Below, piece by piece: positions 1-8,667 of a DNA stretch of 64,000 bases. The notes under the pieces were generated by a model that searched no databases, was not told where the DNA came from, and saw only the letters and a program-made list of their open reading frames with translations. Made by a program: the position numbers and the translations under genes. Every line of letters starts with the position of its first letter. Position 1 is the stretch's first letter. This DNA is from Variovorax ginsengisoli (GTDB lineage: Bacteria; Pseudomonadota; Gammaproteobacteria; Burkholderiales; Burkholderiaceae_C). Location: positions 124,001 to 188,000 of the forward strand of contig NZ_JAUSRO010000011.1 in assembly GCF_030811835.1 (NCBI RefSeq). The letters are read 5' to 3'.

Positions 1-1946
1 GTCGGGCCGGGCAACGCCACCGGTTGCATGATCCGCTCGGCCTCATCGGCGTAGTAGCGCAGGAAGTCGACGGCTTCGCGCACCTCGGCCACCGCGTCGC
101 CCCAAGTCTTGAAGGCTTCCTTGACCAGCAGCGCGCAGAAGCGCGGGAGTTCCGCCTGCAACGCATCGGCCGCATGGCGCAGCCGGGCCGCGCGCTGGGC
201 CACCGGCGTGCCGCGCCAGGCCGGTAGCGCGCGCAGCGCCTGGGCCACGGCGGGCTCCGCGCGCGACGCGTCGAAGAGCGGGACCACGGGCACGGACGTG
301 GTCGCCAGCGCCGCCAGCAGCGGCGCGCGCATCGTGGTCACGGTCAGGTCGACGCCTTCGCTGTTGCGGCGCGCCGGCCCGTACAGCAGCGGTGGCAGCG
401 GCAGCGACGACACCGGCGAGGCATGCAGCGGCGACGCCAGCAGCTGGTCGACCGGCACGCCGTCGTCGCCGAGCTGGTTCACGAAGGAGGAGTTGGCGCC
501 GTTCTCCAGCAGCCGGCGCACGAGGTAAGCCAGCAGGTCCTTGTGCTGGCCGACCGGCGCGTACACCCGCACATGCGCCGTCGTCGCCTTCATGACCTCG
601 CGGTACACGCCCTCGCCCATGCCGTGCAGGCGTTGGAGCTCGAAGCTCTGCATGAACCCGGCGCCGGGCCGCCCCAAGCCGGGTTGCGCCCCCTCGGGGG
701 GCAGCGACCCGCGCAGCGGCGGAGCGTGGGGGCCCGTGACGCCCGCCATCTGCAGGATCGCCGCGATGGTGCCCGCATTGTGCGTGGCGAACTGCGGGTA
801 GATCGCGTCGGGCGCGGCCAGCATCGCGCGGGCACAGGCGAGGTAGCTCACGTCGCTGTGGTGCTTGTGCGTGAACACGGGGTAGTGCGGCAGGCCGAGC
901 TCCTGTGCGCGCTTGATCTCGGCGTCCCAATAGGCGCCCTTGACCAGACGGCACATCAGGCGCAGCCCATGGCGGCGCGCGATGGTCGTGACCTCGTCGA
1001 TGAGCTCGAGCGCGCGCGTCTGGTAGGCCTGCATCGCCAGGCCGAAGCCGCGCCACTGCGGTTTCTCGGCCGCGATCCGTGCCGCCAGCGCCTCGAAAAC
1101 CTCCAGCGAGAGTTCGAGCCGGTCGACCTCCTCCGCATCGATCGTGAGGTTGAGGTTGGCGTCGGCGGCCAGGGCGCAGAGCTGCCACACGCGCGGCACC
1201 AGTTCGGCCATCACGCGCTGGTGCTGCGCGTCTTCGTAGCGCGGGTGCAGGGCGCTCAGCTTGATCGAGATGCCGTCGTTGTGCTCGGGCGCGCGCGCGG
1301 CGTCCGACTGCGCGCCGATGGCGCCTATGGAGCGGATAGCGTCGGCATAGCTCTGCAGGTAGCGCTGCGCATCCGCATCCGTGCGCGCGCCCTCGCCCAG
1401 CATGTCGTAGCTGAAGCACAGTGCCGGCTGCTTCTTCTGCGCGCTGCGCGCCTCGCCCATGGCCTCGCGGATGGTCTGGCCAAGCACGAACTGGCGCCCC
1501 AGCAATTGCACCGCGCGCAGCGTCGCGGCCACCACGGTGCGCGAGCCCAGGCGCGCCAGCAGCCCCGGCGGATGGTCACTCTCCGGCAGGAAGCGCTTGG
1601 ACAGCGCGATGGCCGAGGACGACAGCCGCGCCAGCGTGGAGTCGGCGGCGCCATCGAAGTCGGCCCGGCCAAGCTGGTCGGCGGTGAGCGCGATCGCGGT
1701 TTCGGCGTCGGGCACGCGCAGCAGCGCTTCGGCCAGCCGCATCAGGGCCAGGCCTTCGGCGCTGGAGATCGGGTATTCGCGCAGCAGGCTTTCCATCGCC
1801 CAGAAGGGCGGCGGGTTGTTCCGCACGGCCTGGACCCACGGGACGGCCACGGTCGCCGCGGCGGCCCAGTCAAGGGCCCCGGTCAGGCTCGCCAGTCGTT
1901 GCGAGACGATCTCTTTTTCAGGACGGTAGGGGTGGGGCAGGCGCAT
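1..1946 (-). CDS. putA: Bifunctional proline dehydrogenase / P5C dehydrogenase, 3' part outside window
   Basis: PutA oxidises proline to glutamate in two steps at the inner membrane, using FAD and then NAD. The frame is open from ATG at 1946 to the left edge, so about 648 N-terminal residues are visible. They include the proline dehydrogenase barrel (THNAGTIAAI, FELQRLHGMGEGVYREV, and the substrate-binding arginines in YLVRRLLENGANSSF near residue 475) and the beginning of the aldehyde dehydrogenase half. The protein starts MRLPHPYRPEKE, so it lacks the ribbon-helix-helix DNA-binding domain of E. coli PutA. Regulation is probably by the divergent Lrp-type gene. About 25 extra residues near residues 400-430 coincide with a stem-loop-type repeat. 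Family assignment is secure. Confidence 0.95.
   Translation of the reverse strand, partial: MRLPHPYRPEKEIVSQRLASLTGALDWAAAATVAVPWVQAVRNNPPPFWAMESLLREYPISSAEGLALMRLAEALLRVPDAETAIALTADQLGRADFDGAADSTLARLSSSAIALSKRFLPESDHPPGLLARLGSRTVVAATLRAVQLLGRQFVLGQTIREAMGEARSAQKKQPALCFSYDMLGEGARTDADAQRYLQSYADAIRSIGAIGAQSDAARAPEHNDGISIKLSALHPRYEDAQHQRVMAELVPRVWQLCALAADANLNLTIDAEEVDRLELSLEVFEALAARIAAEKPQWRGFGLAMQAYQTRALELIDEVTTIARRHGLRLMCRLVKGAYWDAEIKRAQELGLPHYPVFTHKHHSDVSYLACARAMLAAPDAIYPQFATHNAGTIAAILQMAGVTGPHAPPLRGSLPPEGAQPGLGRPGAGFMQSFELQRLHGMGEGVYREVMKATTAHVRVYAPVGQHKDLLAYLVRRLLENGANSSFVNQLGDDGVPVDQLLASPLHASPVSSLPLPPLLYGPARRNSEGVDLTVTTMRAPLLAALATTSVPVVPLFDASRAEPAVAQALRALPAWRGTPVAQRAARLRHAADALQAELPRFCALLVKEAFKTWGDAVAEVREAVDFLRYYADEAERIMQPVALPGP
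661..734. repeat. Stem-loop (REP-like) repeat inside putA
   Basis: This stretch has GCCGGGCCGC, a CCCCCTCGGGGGG hairpin, a GCAGCGACCCGCGCAGCGGCG block and GTGGGGGC, in the same order as comparable blocks in the intergenic repeats of this window at about 51.8 and 52.9 kb. It is read through in frame by putA and adds a Pro/Gly-rich insert (GPHAPPLRGSLPPEG...) between two conserved PRODH motifs. Similarity to the intergenic copies was judged by eye. Confidence 0.6.
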
Positions 1947-2043
1947 GGAAAAAGCTCTGGAGGGACGAATGCCCGCATCGTCTCGCGAGCCATACAGACT
2001 TTTTCACCAAAGAAACTCATCAGCACCGGATAATTCACTGCTC

Positions 2044-2517
2044 ATGAGCCCTCTCTCCCTGGACATCGACCGAATCGACGTGAAGATCCTCAAGATCCTT
2101 CAGGACGACGGACGCATTTCCAACCTGAAGCTTGCCGAGGCGGTCGCGCTGTCGCCCACTGCCGTGCTCGCCCGCGTGCAACGGCTCACGCGCGACGGTT
2201 TCATTGAAGGGTACGAAGCACGGCTCAACCCGCACAAGCTCGGTCGCGGTTTCACGGTGTTCGTCGAAGTGCTGCTCGACCGCACCACGGCCAACGTGTT
2301 CGACCAGTTCAAGGCGGCCGTGCAGGTGCGCGACGAGATCATGGAATGCCACATGGTGGCCGGCGGCTTCGACTACCTGCTCAAGACCCGCATGGCCGAC
2401 ATGGCGGCCTATCGGGATTTTGCCGGTACGGTGCTCTGGCAGTTGCCCGGCGTGCGCGAGACGCGCACCTACGCCGTGATGGAAGAAATCAAGAGCAGCA
2501 CCCGCCTGCCGATCTGA
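2044..2517 (+). CDS. Lrp/AsnC-family transcriptional regulator, probable putA regulator
   Basis: A 157-residue protein of normal Lrp length. The N-terminal winged helix-turn-helix is visible (DRIDVKILKILQDDGRISN, then LAEAVALSPTAVLARVQRL). The C-terminal RAM/effector domain follows (GFTVFVEVLLDRTT... VMECHMVAGGFDYLLKTR). ATG at 2044 is preferred over the in-frame upstream ATG at 1945 because family members begin a few residues before DxxDxxIL. The gene is divergent from putA with a 97-bp gap, the arrangement known for Lrp-type PutR activators of proline catabolism. It probably senses proline and activates putA. The function is inferred from context; the family is clear. Confidence 0.9.
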   Translation: MSPLSLDIDRIDVKILKILQDDGRISNLKLAEAVALSPTAVLARVQRLTRDGFIEGYEARLNPHKLGRGFTVFVEVLLDRTTANVFDQFKAAVQVRDEIMECHMVAGGFDYLLKTRMADMAAYRDFAGTVLWQLPGVRETRTYAVMEEIKSSTRLPI

Positions 2518-2540
2518 ACGACCGGCGCCGCGCGCTCGGC

Positions 2541-3119
2541 TCAGCCGAAGAACGGCTTGACCAGTGCCGAAAGATGACTGTGCAAGAAGCCCACGTCGAC
2601 GTCGCCCAGTTCGACCGACAACGCAGCGCCTTGGGCGGCCACCAGCGCCGCCGAAGGCCCGGCGTGCGAGACCACGACGTGTCGTGCCGTCGTATCGGCC
2701 AGCACATCGACGAAATGGCCGACCGCGCCCGTGCTGTGCCGCCCCCGCAATGACTGCGCACCCAGGCCAAAGCGTACGAAACCGGTGATGCGGCGATGCC
2801 CGATGTACACGCCCTCCTGCACATGCACATGGCATCGCAGCCCCAGCCCGCTGACCCGGCGCTCGAAGGCCTCGAATGTCGGAACGATCAGGTGGCTGGC
2901 CACGCGATTGAATCGCTCGACGAACACAGCGCGCTCCTTCTCATGCTTGACATAGAGCCGCTCGGCCAACTCGGCCGTGGTGCAGCGCGAGTCGAACAGC
3001 TGCGCCATCTCCTGGCGGATTTTCTCCACCATGGAGGGCTCGGCAACAAAGTCGTCCGACAAGTCTTCCCAGAGTTCGCCGCTTCGGTCGGAAAGGAAAG
3101 AAGAGTCCTGGAAAGTCAT
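2541..3119 (-). CDS. Hypothetical protein, 192 aa
   Basis: I do not recognise the family. The protein is soluble-looking with no signal peptide or membrane segment. The N-terminal half is charged and helical (MVEKIRQEMAQLFDSRCTTAELAERLYVKHEKERAVFVERFNRV), and the C-terminal half is rich in valine, glycine and histidine. ATG at 3119 has AAGG five bases upstream and is preferred, but in-frame starts at 3140 and 3188 exist. The gene converges on the Lrp gene (24-bp gap) and is divergent from the histidine kinase at 3226, so it may share that promoter region. Coding status rests on the open frame and high-GC codon pattern only. Confidence 0.6.
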   Translation of the reverse strand: MTFQDSSFLSDRSGELWEDLSDDFVAEPSMVEKIRQEMAQLFDSRCTTAELAERLYVKHEKERAVFVERFNRVASHLIVPTFEAFERRVSGLGLRCHVHVQEGVYIGHRRITGFVRFGLGAQSLRGRHSTGAVGHFVDVLADTTARHVVVSHAGPSAALVAAQGAALSVELGDVDVGFLHSHLSALVKPFFG

Positions 3120-3225
3120 GAGGGCCTTTGCGGATTGCATAACCTGAATTGGCTGTGCGCTGGTGTGCGAAATGTTACAAACCACCATCTTTTTTGTATG
3201 TCGCCATTTCTAGTGACAACTTTTG

Positions 3226-5259
3226 ATGTACATCCGCATCGTTCGTCTTGGCCTTTTCTTTCTGGCATGCACGCTCCTGTGCTCGCTGCCTGTCGCCAGC
3301 ACGCGGGACACGCAGCGCCCACAAACCCCATCCGGCGTCTCGATGGCGTCGGCGCCGACCGTACTGCCGCTCGACCATGCGCAGTGGGTCGCCGTTGCGG
3401 GCCAGGGCCTGAGCGTGCCGCCCCCCACCTTCGATGCCAATGAGCCGCCCCGGGATCAGTGGAACTGGCAGGACACGGCTTTACCCAGTGGCCAGGCGGC
3501 CGAGCCGGGCACGCCTGCGCGCCTGCCGCAGGCACACACGCCCCACGACGCCCAGACCGAGAACGAGACCCAGACCACCTGGTTCCGGATCGCCGTACCG
3601 CCTGTGGCCTTCGCTGCGGGCAAGCTCGCGCTGTACGTCCCGCACATCGCCACCGACGGCACGGTGGCCGTCTATGTCGACGGGCAGCTCGTGCACCGCG
3701 CCCAGCCCCAGGGCATGCTGTGGAACAGCTCACGCAAGCCGCTCTGGATATCGCTGGGTGGGCCCAGCAACCCAACGATCCCGCGCGAAATCGTGATCCG
3801 TCTGGAGCACACGCTGGGCACGCAGGTGACGCTGTCGCCCTTGCAACTCGGGCTGGCAAGCGCGCTGCACTGGCGCTACAGCTGGCGACAATGGGTTCAG
3901 CAGGACCTGCCGGCCATGTTCAGCGCCTTCTTCCTGGCCATCGGCTTGTTCTCGCTGATGGTCTGGCTGCACCGCCGGCACGACAAAAGCTATCTCCTGT
4001 TTTTCGTCCTGTCGGTGCTGTGCTTCATCCGGGGCCTGCATTTCTATGTCGACATGCAGGTGGGCGACGACTGGTTCTCGTGGCTGACGCTCAACTCGAT
4101 CTTCTGGCTCCTCACCGCCATTCACCTGTCGCTCGGCCTGCTCCACCGCCAGCGGCGGACCTGGCTGACCCTGGCGACCCTGGCCGCCACGGCGGTGATC
4201 GGGCTGGTCACGCTGCCGCTGGAGGCCAACCCGATGCTGCCGCTTTCGCCCGGCACGATGGCTGGGGTGTTTCGCACCGCACTGGTGCTCAGCCTGCTGG
4301 TGGGCGTGGCCGGCATGCGAGGCGCATGGCGCCGGTCGGGCGAGGCCATGCTGGTGGCAGCCGGTTTCACGGTTTGCATCTTCATGGGCGCGCTCGACTG
4401 GGTGCTGCAAAGCAATTTCCGCCACCCGCAGAGTTGGGCCGCCGGCGTCGATAACCCCACGCTGGGCTTTGCGGTCCTCGGTTTCCTGGTCAACAGCGTG
4501 CTGACTTTTTCAGTGTTCGGCGTTCTGATCACGCGCCGCTACGTGGGCGCGATGTCGAAGGTCGAACAGGCCAACACGCGGCTGGCCGAACGCCTGAACG
4601 AGCGTGAGACCGCGCTGGCGCAGAGCTACGCCCTGCTGCGCGAGGCAGAGCAGCGCCAGACCATCAGCCAGGAACGCCAGCGTCTCATGCAGGACATGCA
4701 CGATGGCCTGGGTTCCTCGCTGGTCACTGCGCTGCGCGTGGTGGAAAACGACCAAGGGCGCCACGACGCGGCTTACGTGGCCGAGGTGCTCAAGGGCTGC
4801 ATCGATGACCTCAAGCTCACCATCGACTCGATGGAGCCGGTCGAGGCCGACCTGCTTTTGCTACTGGCCACGCTGCGCTACCGGCTGAGCCCGCGCCTGG
4901 AGCGCGCGGGCATCGCCCTGCATTGGGACATTGCCGACCTGCCGCGCCTGGACTGGCTCGACCCACGCAGCGCGCTGCACATTCTGCGCACCCTGCAGGA
5001 AGCCTTCACCAACATCCTCAAGCATGCCCGCGCCACCACCATCCGCGTGGCCACCGGCGTCGAGAACGGCGGCGTGACGGTCACCGTGGCAGACAACGGC
5101 CAGGGCTTCGACGTTCACCGCGCGTTGCATGGCGGCGGCATGGGTCTGGCCAACCAGCAGCGACGGGCCGCAGCGCTGGGCGGTCAGGTCCGCTGGAAGT
5201 CAGGCCCCGACGGGAGCCGGATGACCCTTTGGCTGCCCATCGAACGCACAGGCGCTTGA
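3226..5259 (+). CDS. 7TMR-DISM sensor histidine kinase (NarL/HisKA_3 type)
   Basis: A 677-residue membrane sensor. It has a signal-like N-terminus (VRLGLFFLACTLLCSLPVAS), then a periplasmic beta-rich region of about 180 residues resembling the DISM extracellular domain. Seven hydrophobic segments follow between roughly residues 225 and 435, then a coiled linker (QANTRLAERLNERETALAQS). The HisKA_3 dimerisation motif is DMHDGLGSS, with the phosphorylatable His at about residue 492. The HATPase_c domain has the N box (LQEAFTNILKHA) and G1 box (VADNGQGFD). TTG at 3223 directly precedes ATG 3226; the ATG is chosen. A LuxR-type response regulator follows after 87 bp and is the likely partner. The ligand is unknown. 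Confidence 0.9.
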   Translation: MYIRIVRLGLFFLACTLLCSLPVASTRDTQRPQTPSGVSMASAPTVLPLDHAQWVAVAGQGLSVPPPTFDANEPPRDQWNWQDTALPSGQAAEPGTPARLPQAHTPHDAQTENETQTTWFRIAVPPVAFAAGKLALYVPHIATDGTVAVYVDGQLVHRAQPQGMLWNSSRKPLWISLGGPSNPTIPREIVIRLEHTLGTQVTLSPLQLGLASALHWRYSWRQWVQQDLPAMFSAFFLAIGLFSLMVWLHRRHDKSYLLFFVLSVLCFIRGLHFYVDMQVGDDWFSWLTLNSIFWLLTAIHLSLGLLHRQRRTWLTLATLAATAVIGLVTLPLEANPMLPLSPGTMAGVFRTALVLSLLVGVAGMRGAWRRSGEAMLVAAGFTVCIFMGALDWVLQSNFRHPQSWAAGVDNPTLGFAVLGFLVNSVLTFSVFGVLITRRYVGAMSKVEQANTRLAERLNERETALAQSYALLREAEQRQTISQERQRLMQDMHDGLGSSLVTALRVVENDQGRHDAAYVAEVLKGCIDDLKLTIDSMEPVEADLLLLLATLRYRLSPRLERAGIALHWDIADLPRLDWLDPRSALHILRTLQEAFTNILKHARATTIRVATGVENGGVTVTVADNGQGFDVHRALHGGGMGLANQQRRAAALGGQVRWKSGPDGSRMTLWLPIERTGA

Positions 5260-5346
5260 AGCACAATCGCCCCTTCCGCTGCGTGCAGACATCGCCCTGC
5301 GGCGCTTCCTGTTCTTCACGTACCGATCGACCACCCGCCCCACGCC

Positions 5347-6093
5347 ATGCAATCCCGTACCGACCCACCGTGCATTCGCGTCGCGCTGGTGGAAGACGAT
5401 CAGCACTTCCAGCATGCGATCGTCTCGGCCATCGCCACCGCCGCGGACATCCGCCTGATCGGCATCGCCGGCACACGCGAAAAAGGCCTGCAAATGCTCG
5501 GTGGATCGCCGGCCGACGTGCTGCTGGTCGACCTGGGACTGCCCGATGGCTCGGGCATCGACGTGATCAAGGCGGCGCAGGTGCGCTGGCCGCAGTGCGC
5601 CGTGATGGTCAACACCACCTTCGGCGACGAAGCGCACGTGCTGAGATCGATCGAGGCAGGCGCCTCTGGCTACCTGCTCAAGGACAGCGCGGCAGCCACC
5701 ATGCTCCAGGAAATTCGCAGCTTGCACGCGGGCGGCAGCCCGATCAGCCCGCTGATCGCGCGCCAGATCCTGCGGCGCTTCCACCCCGGTGGGGGCCTGG
5801 CAGCGCCCGCGACCACCGTGCGCCCGGCGACGGTTGCCGCAGGACCGGCTGGTTCCGCGAGGACACCCCTCCCCCCCACCGCCGAGGGCACGCAGGCACA
5901 GCTCTCGGCGCGAGAGAAGGAGGTGCTGGAATTCATCACCAAGGGCTTCACCGCCGACGAGATCGCCCGCCTCATGAACGTCTCGGTGCACACCGTGCAG
6001 ACTTACATCCGGCGCATCTACAGCAAGCTGAACGTGCATTCGAAGGCCGAGGCCATCTACGAGGCGCGCAACCAGGGCCTGCTGCCCATCTGA
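5347..6093 (+). CDS. LuxR/NarL-type response regulator
   Basis: A 248-residue two-domain regulator. The receiver domain begins IRVALVEDDQHF, and the phosphoacceptor is Asp62 in VLLVDLGLPDGSG. A low-complexity Ala/Pro/Thr-rich linker of about 40 residues separates it from a C-terminal LuxR helix-turn-helix (LSAREKEVLEFITKGFTADE, then IARLMNVSVHTVQTYIRRIY). It lies directly downstream of the 7TMR-DISM kinase in the same orientation and almost certainly receives phosphate from it. Targets are not visible. The linker is longer than in typical NarL proteins. Confidence 0.93.
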   Translation: MQSRTDPPCIRVALVEDDQHFQHAIVSAIATAADIRLIGIAGTREKGLQMLGGSPADVLLVDLGLPDGSGIDVIKAAQVRWPQCAVMVNTTFGDEAHVLRSIEAGASGYLLKDSAAATMLQEIRSLHAGGSPISPLIARQILRRFHPGGGLAAPATTVRPATVAAGPAGSARTPLPPTAEGTQAQLSAREKEVLEFITKGFTADEIARLMNVSVHTVQTYIRRIYSKLNVHSKAEAIYEARNQGLLPI

Positions 6094-6121
6094 TCCTTTC
6101 GATTCGGCACGACGATCGTCT

Positions 6122-6847
6122 TCAAGCCGCCGCGGGCGGCGTCGACGGCACCGGCCTGAGGGCACGCGCGCCGAAGATGGCGCTGCCGATGCGCACCATC
6201 GTCGCACCCTCGCGCACGGCCGCTTCCAGGTCGGCGCTCATGCCGATGGACAGCGTGTCCAGCGCCAGGCCCCTCGCATTCAACGCCACGAACAGCTCGC
6301 ACAAGGCGCGATGCGGCGCGCGTTGCGCGTCGAGCGTGTCGGCCGGCTCCGGGATCGCCATCAACCCGCGCAGCACCACGTGGGGCAAGGCCGCCACCGC
6401 ACGCGCCACGTCGGCCACGTCCGCTGGTGGCACGCCGCTCTTGCTCGCCTCGCCGCTGATGTTGACCTGCAGGCACAGCTGCAGCGGCGCCAGACCTGCT
6501 GGGCGCTGCGCGCTCAGGCGCTCGGCGATCTTCAGCCGGTCGACCGAATGCACCCAGTCGAACTGCTCGGCCACCACGCGCGTCTTGTTCGACTGCAGCG
6601 GCCCGATCATGTGCCACTGGATGCGCGCGCGCAGGTCGGCCAGCGCGGCGATCTTTTCGATGCCTTCCTGCACGTAGTTCTCGCCGAACGCGGTCTGGCC
6701 GGCATCGAAGGCCTCGCGCACCGCATCGGCGCCGAAGGTCTTGGACACGGCGAGCAGCCGCACGGCCCCGGGCGCGCGTCCGGCCGCCACGCAGGCGGCG
6801 GCGATGCGTTCGTGGATGCGCATCAACTGCGCGGAAATCGTCGTCAT
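6122..6847 (-). CDS. yggS: YggS/PLPBP-family pyridoxal 5'-phosphate homeostasis protein
   Basis: A 241-residue alanine-racemase-like barrel without catalytic activity, which buffers PLP and affects amino-acid and vitamin B6 homeostasis. The PLP lysine is in RLLAVSKTFGAD. The conserved FGENYVQEGIEK, WHMIGPLQSNKTR, NISGEASKSGV, GLMAIPEP and SIGMSADLEAAV motifs are all present. ATG at 6847 is chosen over a TTG nine bases upstream. The gene is divergent from pilT with a 40-bp gap, the usual arrangement in many beta- and gammaproteobacteria. Confidence 0.95.
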   Translation of the reverse strand: MTTISAQLMRIHERIAAACVAAGRAPGAVRLLAVSKTFGADAVREAFDAGQTAFGENYVQEGIEKIAALADLRARIQWHMIGPLQSNKTRVVAEQFDWVHSVDRLKIAERLSAQRPAGLAPLQLCLQVNISGEASKSGVPPADVADVARAVAALPHVVLRGLMAIPEPADTLDAQRAPHRALCELFVALNARGLALDTLSIGMSADLEAAVREGATMVRIGSAIFGARALRPVPSTPPAAA

Positions 6848-6887
6848 AATCTTCAAAAAAGCGTATTGAACGCATCAGGGAGAACAC

Positions 6888-7958
6888 ATGGAACTTCACA
6901 CTCTGCTCGCGCGCAGCGTCGCCGACAAGGCCTCCGACCTGCACCTGTCGGCCGGCCTGCCGCCCATGCTGCGCGTGCATGGCGAGCTGCATCGCATCGA
7001 CGGCCTGCCAGCGGTCGATGCGACCACCGTCAGTGCCATGCTGCACGACATCATGAACGATGCGCAGCGCGAACAGTACCGCACACAGGCGGACATCGAC
7101 TTCGCGCTCGCCATCGACGGGCTTGGGCGCTTTCGCGTGAACGCCTTCCACCAGTCGCGCGGCGCGGCGGCAGTCTTCCGCACGATCGCAGGCGCAGTGC
7201 CTTCGCTGGCTCAGTTGGGCGCGCCGCCGATCTTCGCCGAACTCGCCCGCCGGCCGCGCGGCCTGGTGCTGGTGACCGGGCCCACCGGCTCGGGCAAGTC
7301 GACCACGCTGGCCGCCATGATCGACCACCTCAATGCCAGCACGCCGGGGCACATCCTCACGGTCGAGGACCCGATCGAGTTCGTGCACGTGCCGCGCCGG
7401 TGCCTCGTGCAGCAGCGCGAGGTCGGCCACACCACGCACAGCTTTGCCGCGGCGCTGCGCTCGGCCCTGCGCGAAGACCCCGATGCGATCCTGGTGGGCG
7501 AGCTGCGCGATCTGGAGACCATCCGCCTGGCACTCACCGCCGCGGAGACCGGCCATCTCGTGTTCGGCACGCTGCACACCGCCTCGGCCGCCAAGACCAT
7601 CGACCGCATCGTCGACGTGTTTCCCGGGGATGAGCAGGCGCTGGTGCGCGCGATGCTGTCGGAGTCGCTGCAGGCGGTGATCGCGCAGACGCTGTGCCGC
7701 AAGCGCGACGGCACGGGCCGCGTGGCCGCCCATGAAATCATGCTGGGCACGCCAGCCATCCGCAACCTGATCCGCGAGAACAAGGTCGCGCAGATGTACT
7801 CGGCGATCCAGACCAGCGGCGCACAGGGCATGCAGACGCTCGACCACCACCTGGCCGCGCTGGTACGCGCGGGGACCCTTGCGCCGGCCGAGGCGCGCGC
7901 CCACGCACGCCAGCCGGAGAACTTTCCGGACAATCCGAGAGACACCCTGCGCACCTGA
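6888..7958 (+). CDS. pilT: Type IV pilus retraction ATPase, PilT family
   Basis: A 356-residue hexameric ATPase that powers pilus retraction. It has an N-terminal PAS-like domain (ASDLHLSAGLPPMLRVHGEL), Walker A GPTGSGKSTT, the Asp box (ILTVEDPIEFVH), Walker B (LREDPDAILVGELRD), the His box (AAETGHLVFGTLHTASA) and the PilT-type AIRNLIRE motif near the end. Many relatives have pilT followed by pilU; here no pilU follows, and pdeM starts 22 bp downstream instead. Sequence style is PilT rather than PilU, but I could not compare paralogues. SD AGGGAGAA lies just before the ATG. Confidence 0.9.
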   Translation: MELHTLLARSVADKASDLHLSAGLPPMLRVHGELHRIDGLPAVDATTVSAMLHDIMNDAQREQYRTQADIDFALAIDGLGRFRVNAFHQSRGAAAVFRTIAGAVPSLAQLGAPPIFAELARRPRGLVLVTGPTGSGKSTTLAAMIDHLNASTPGHILTVEDPIEFVHVPRRCLVQQREVGHTTHSFAAALRSALREDPDAILVGELRDLETIRLALTAAETGHLVFGTLHTASAAKTIDRIVDVFPGDEQALVRAMLSESLQAVIAQTLCRKRDGTGRVAAHEIMLGTPAIRNLIRENKVAQMYSAIQTSGAQGMQTLDHHLAALVRAGTLAPAEARAHARQPENFPDNPRDTLRT

Positions 7959-7980
7959 GCGAATCTGGGACACTTCGGCG

Positions 7981-8649
7981 GTGTCCTTCCCTGCTTCCTC
8001 CTGCCCTGTCGAATGGGGTGGCCAGACCCTGGCCCTGCTGCCCGAACGCGCGCTATGGTGGCCCGCCGCGCAAACGATCTTCATCGCCGACCTGCACCTG
8101 GGCAAGGCCGCGACCTACCGGGCGCTGGGCCAGCCGGTGCCCGGCGGCACCACGCAGGAGAACCTCGCACGCATCGACACGCTGGTGGTGCGCCATGGCG
8201 TGCGCCAGATCGTCTTTCTCGGGGACTTCCTGCATGCGGCGCAGGCACGCACCGCGCCGCTGCTGGCGATGCTCGGCGCCTGGCGCACGCGCCATGTGTC
8301 GGTGGACATGACGCTGGTGCGCGGCAACCACGACAGCCGCGCGGGCGATCCGCCCGAGGCGCTGGGCATCGCGGTGGTCGACGAGCCGTGGCTGCTCGGG
8401 CCCTTCGCCTGCTGCCACCATCCGCAGACGCATCCGACCCACTTCGTGCTGGCAGGCCATCTGCATCCGGCCTGTACGCTGCATGGCCGGGGCCGCGACA
8501 GCCTGCGCATGCCCTGCTTCGTGCAGGAAGGTGCGCAGGCCATCCTGCCGGCCTTCGGCGAATTCACGGGCGGCTGGAAGGTCGACGCCGCACCTGGGAT
8601 ACGGCGCTACGGCGTGGGCGGCGACGCCGTCTGGAAACTGCCGGGCTGA
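7981..8649 (+). CDS. pdeM: Ligase-associated DNA damage response endonuclease PdeM
   Basis: A 222-residue metallophosphoesterase. The calcineurin-type metal motifs are all present and in order: DLHLGK, GDFLH, GNHDSR and GHLHP. The N-terminal form (WGGQTLALLPERALWWPAAQ) and ADLHLGKAATYRALGQPVP are characteristic of PdeM. This protein normally sits in one cluster with an MBL exonuclease, an ATP-dependent DNA ligase and an Lhr-like DEXH helicase. Here those three are at 42984-48405, and pdeM stands alone behind pilT. The start is GTG at 7981; no ATG is available near the conserved N-terminus. Confidence 0.87.
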   Translation: MSFPASSCPVEWGGQTLALLPERALWWPAAQTIFIADLHLGKAATYRALGQPVPGGTTQENLARIDTLVVRHGVRQIVFLGDFLHAAQARTAPLLAMLGAWRTRHVSVDMTLVRGNHDSRAGDPPEALGIAVVDEPWLLGPFACCHHPQTHPTHFVLAGHLHPACTLHGRGRDSLRMPCFVQEGAQAILPAFGEFTGGWKVDAAPGIRRYGVGGDAVWKLPG

Positions 8650-8667
8650 GAAGACCCTCGGCCTTCT

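Noticed and set aside
423..2033. Long plus-strand frame of 536 codons opposite putA
   Set aside because: It is antisense to a full, well-conserved PutA reading frame. Its Arg/Gln/His-rich translation is typical of high-GC shadow frames.
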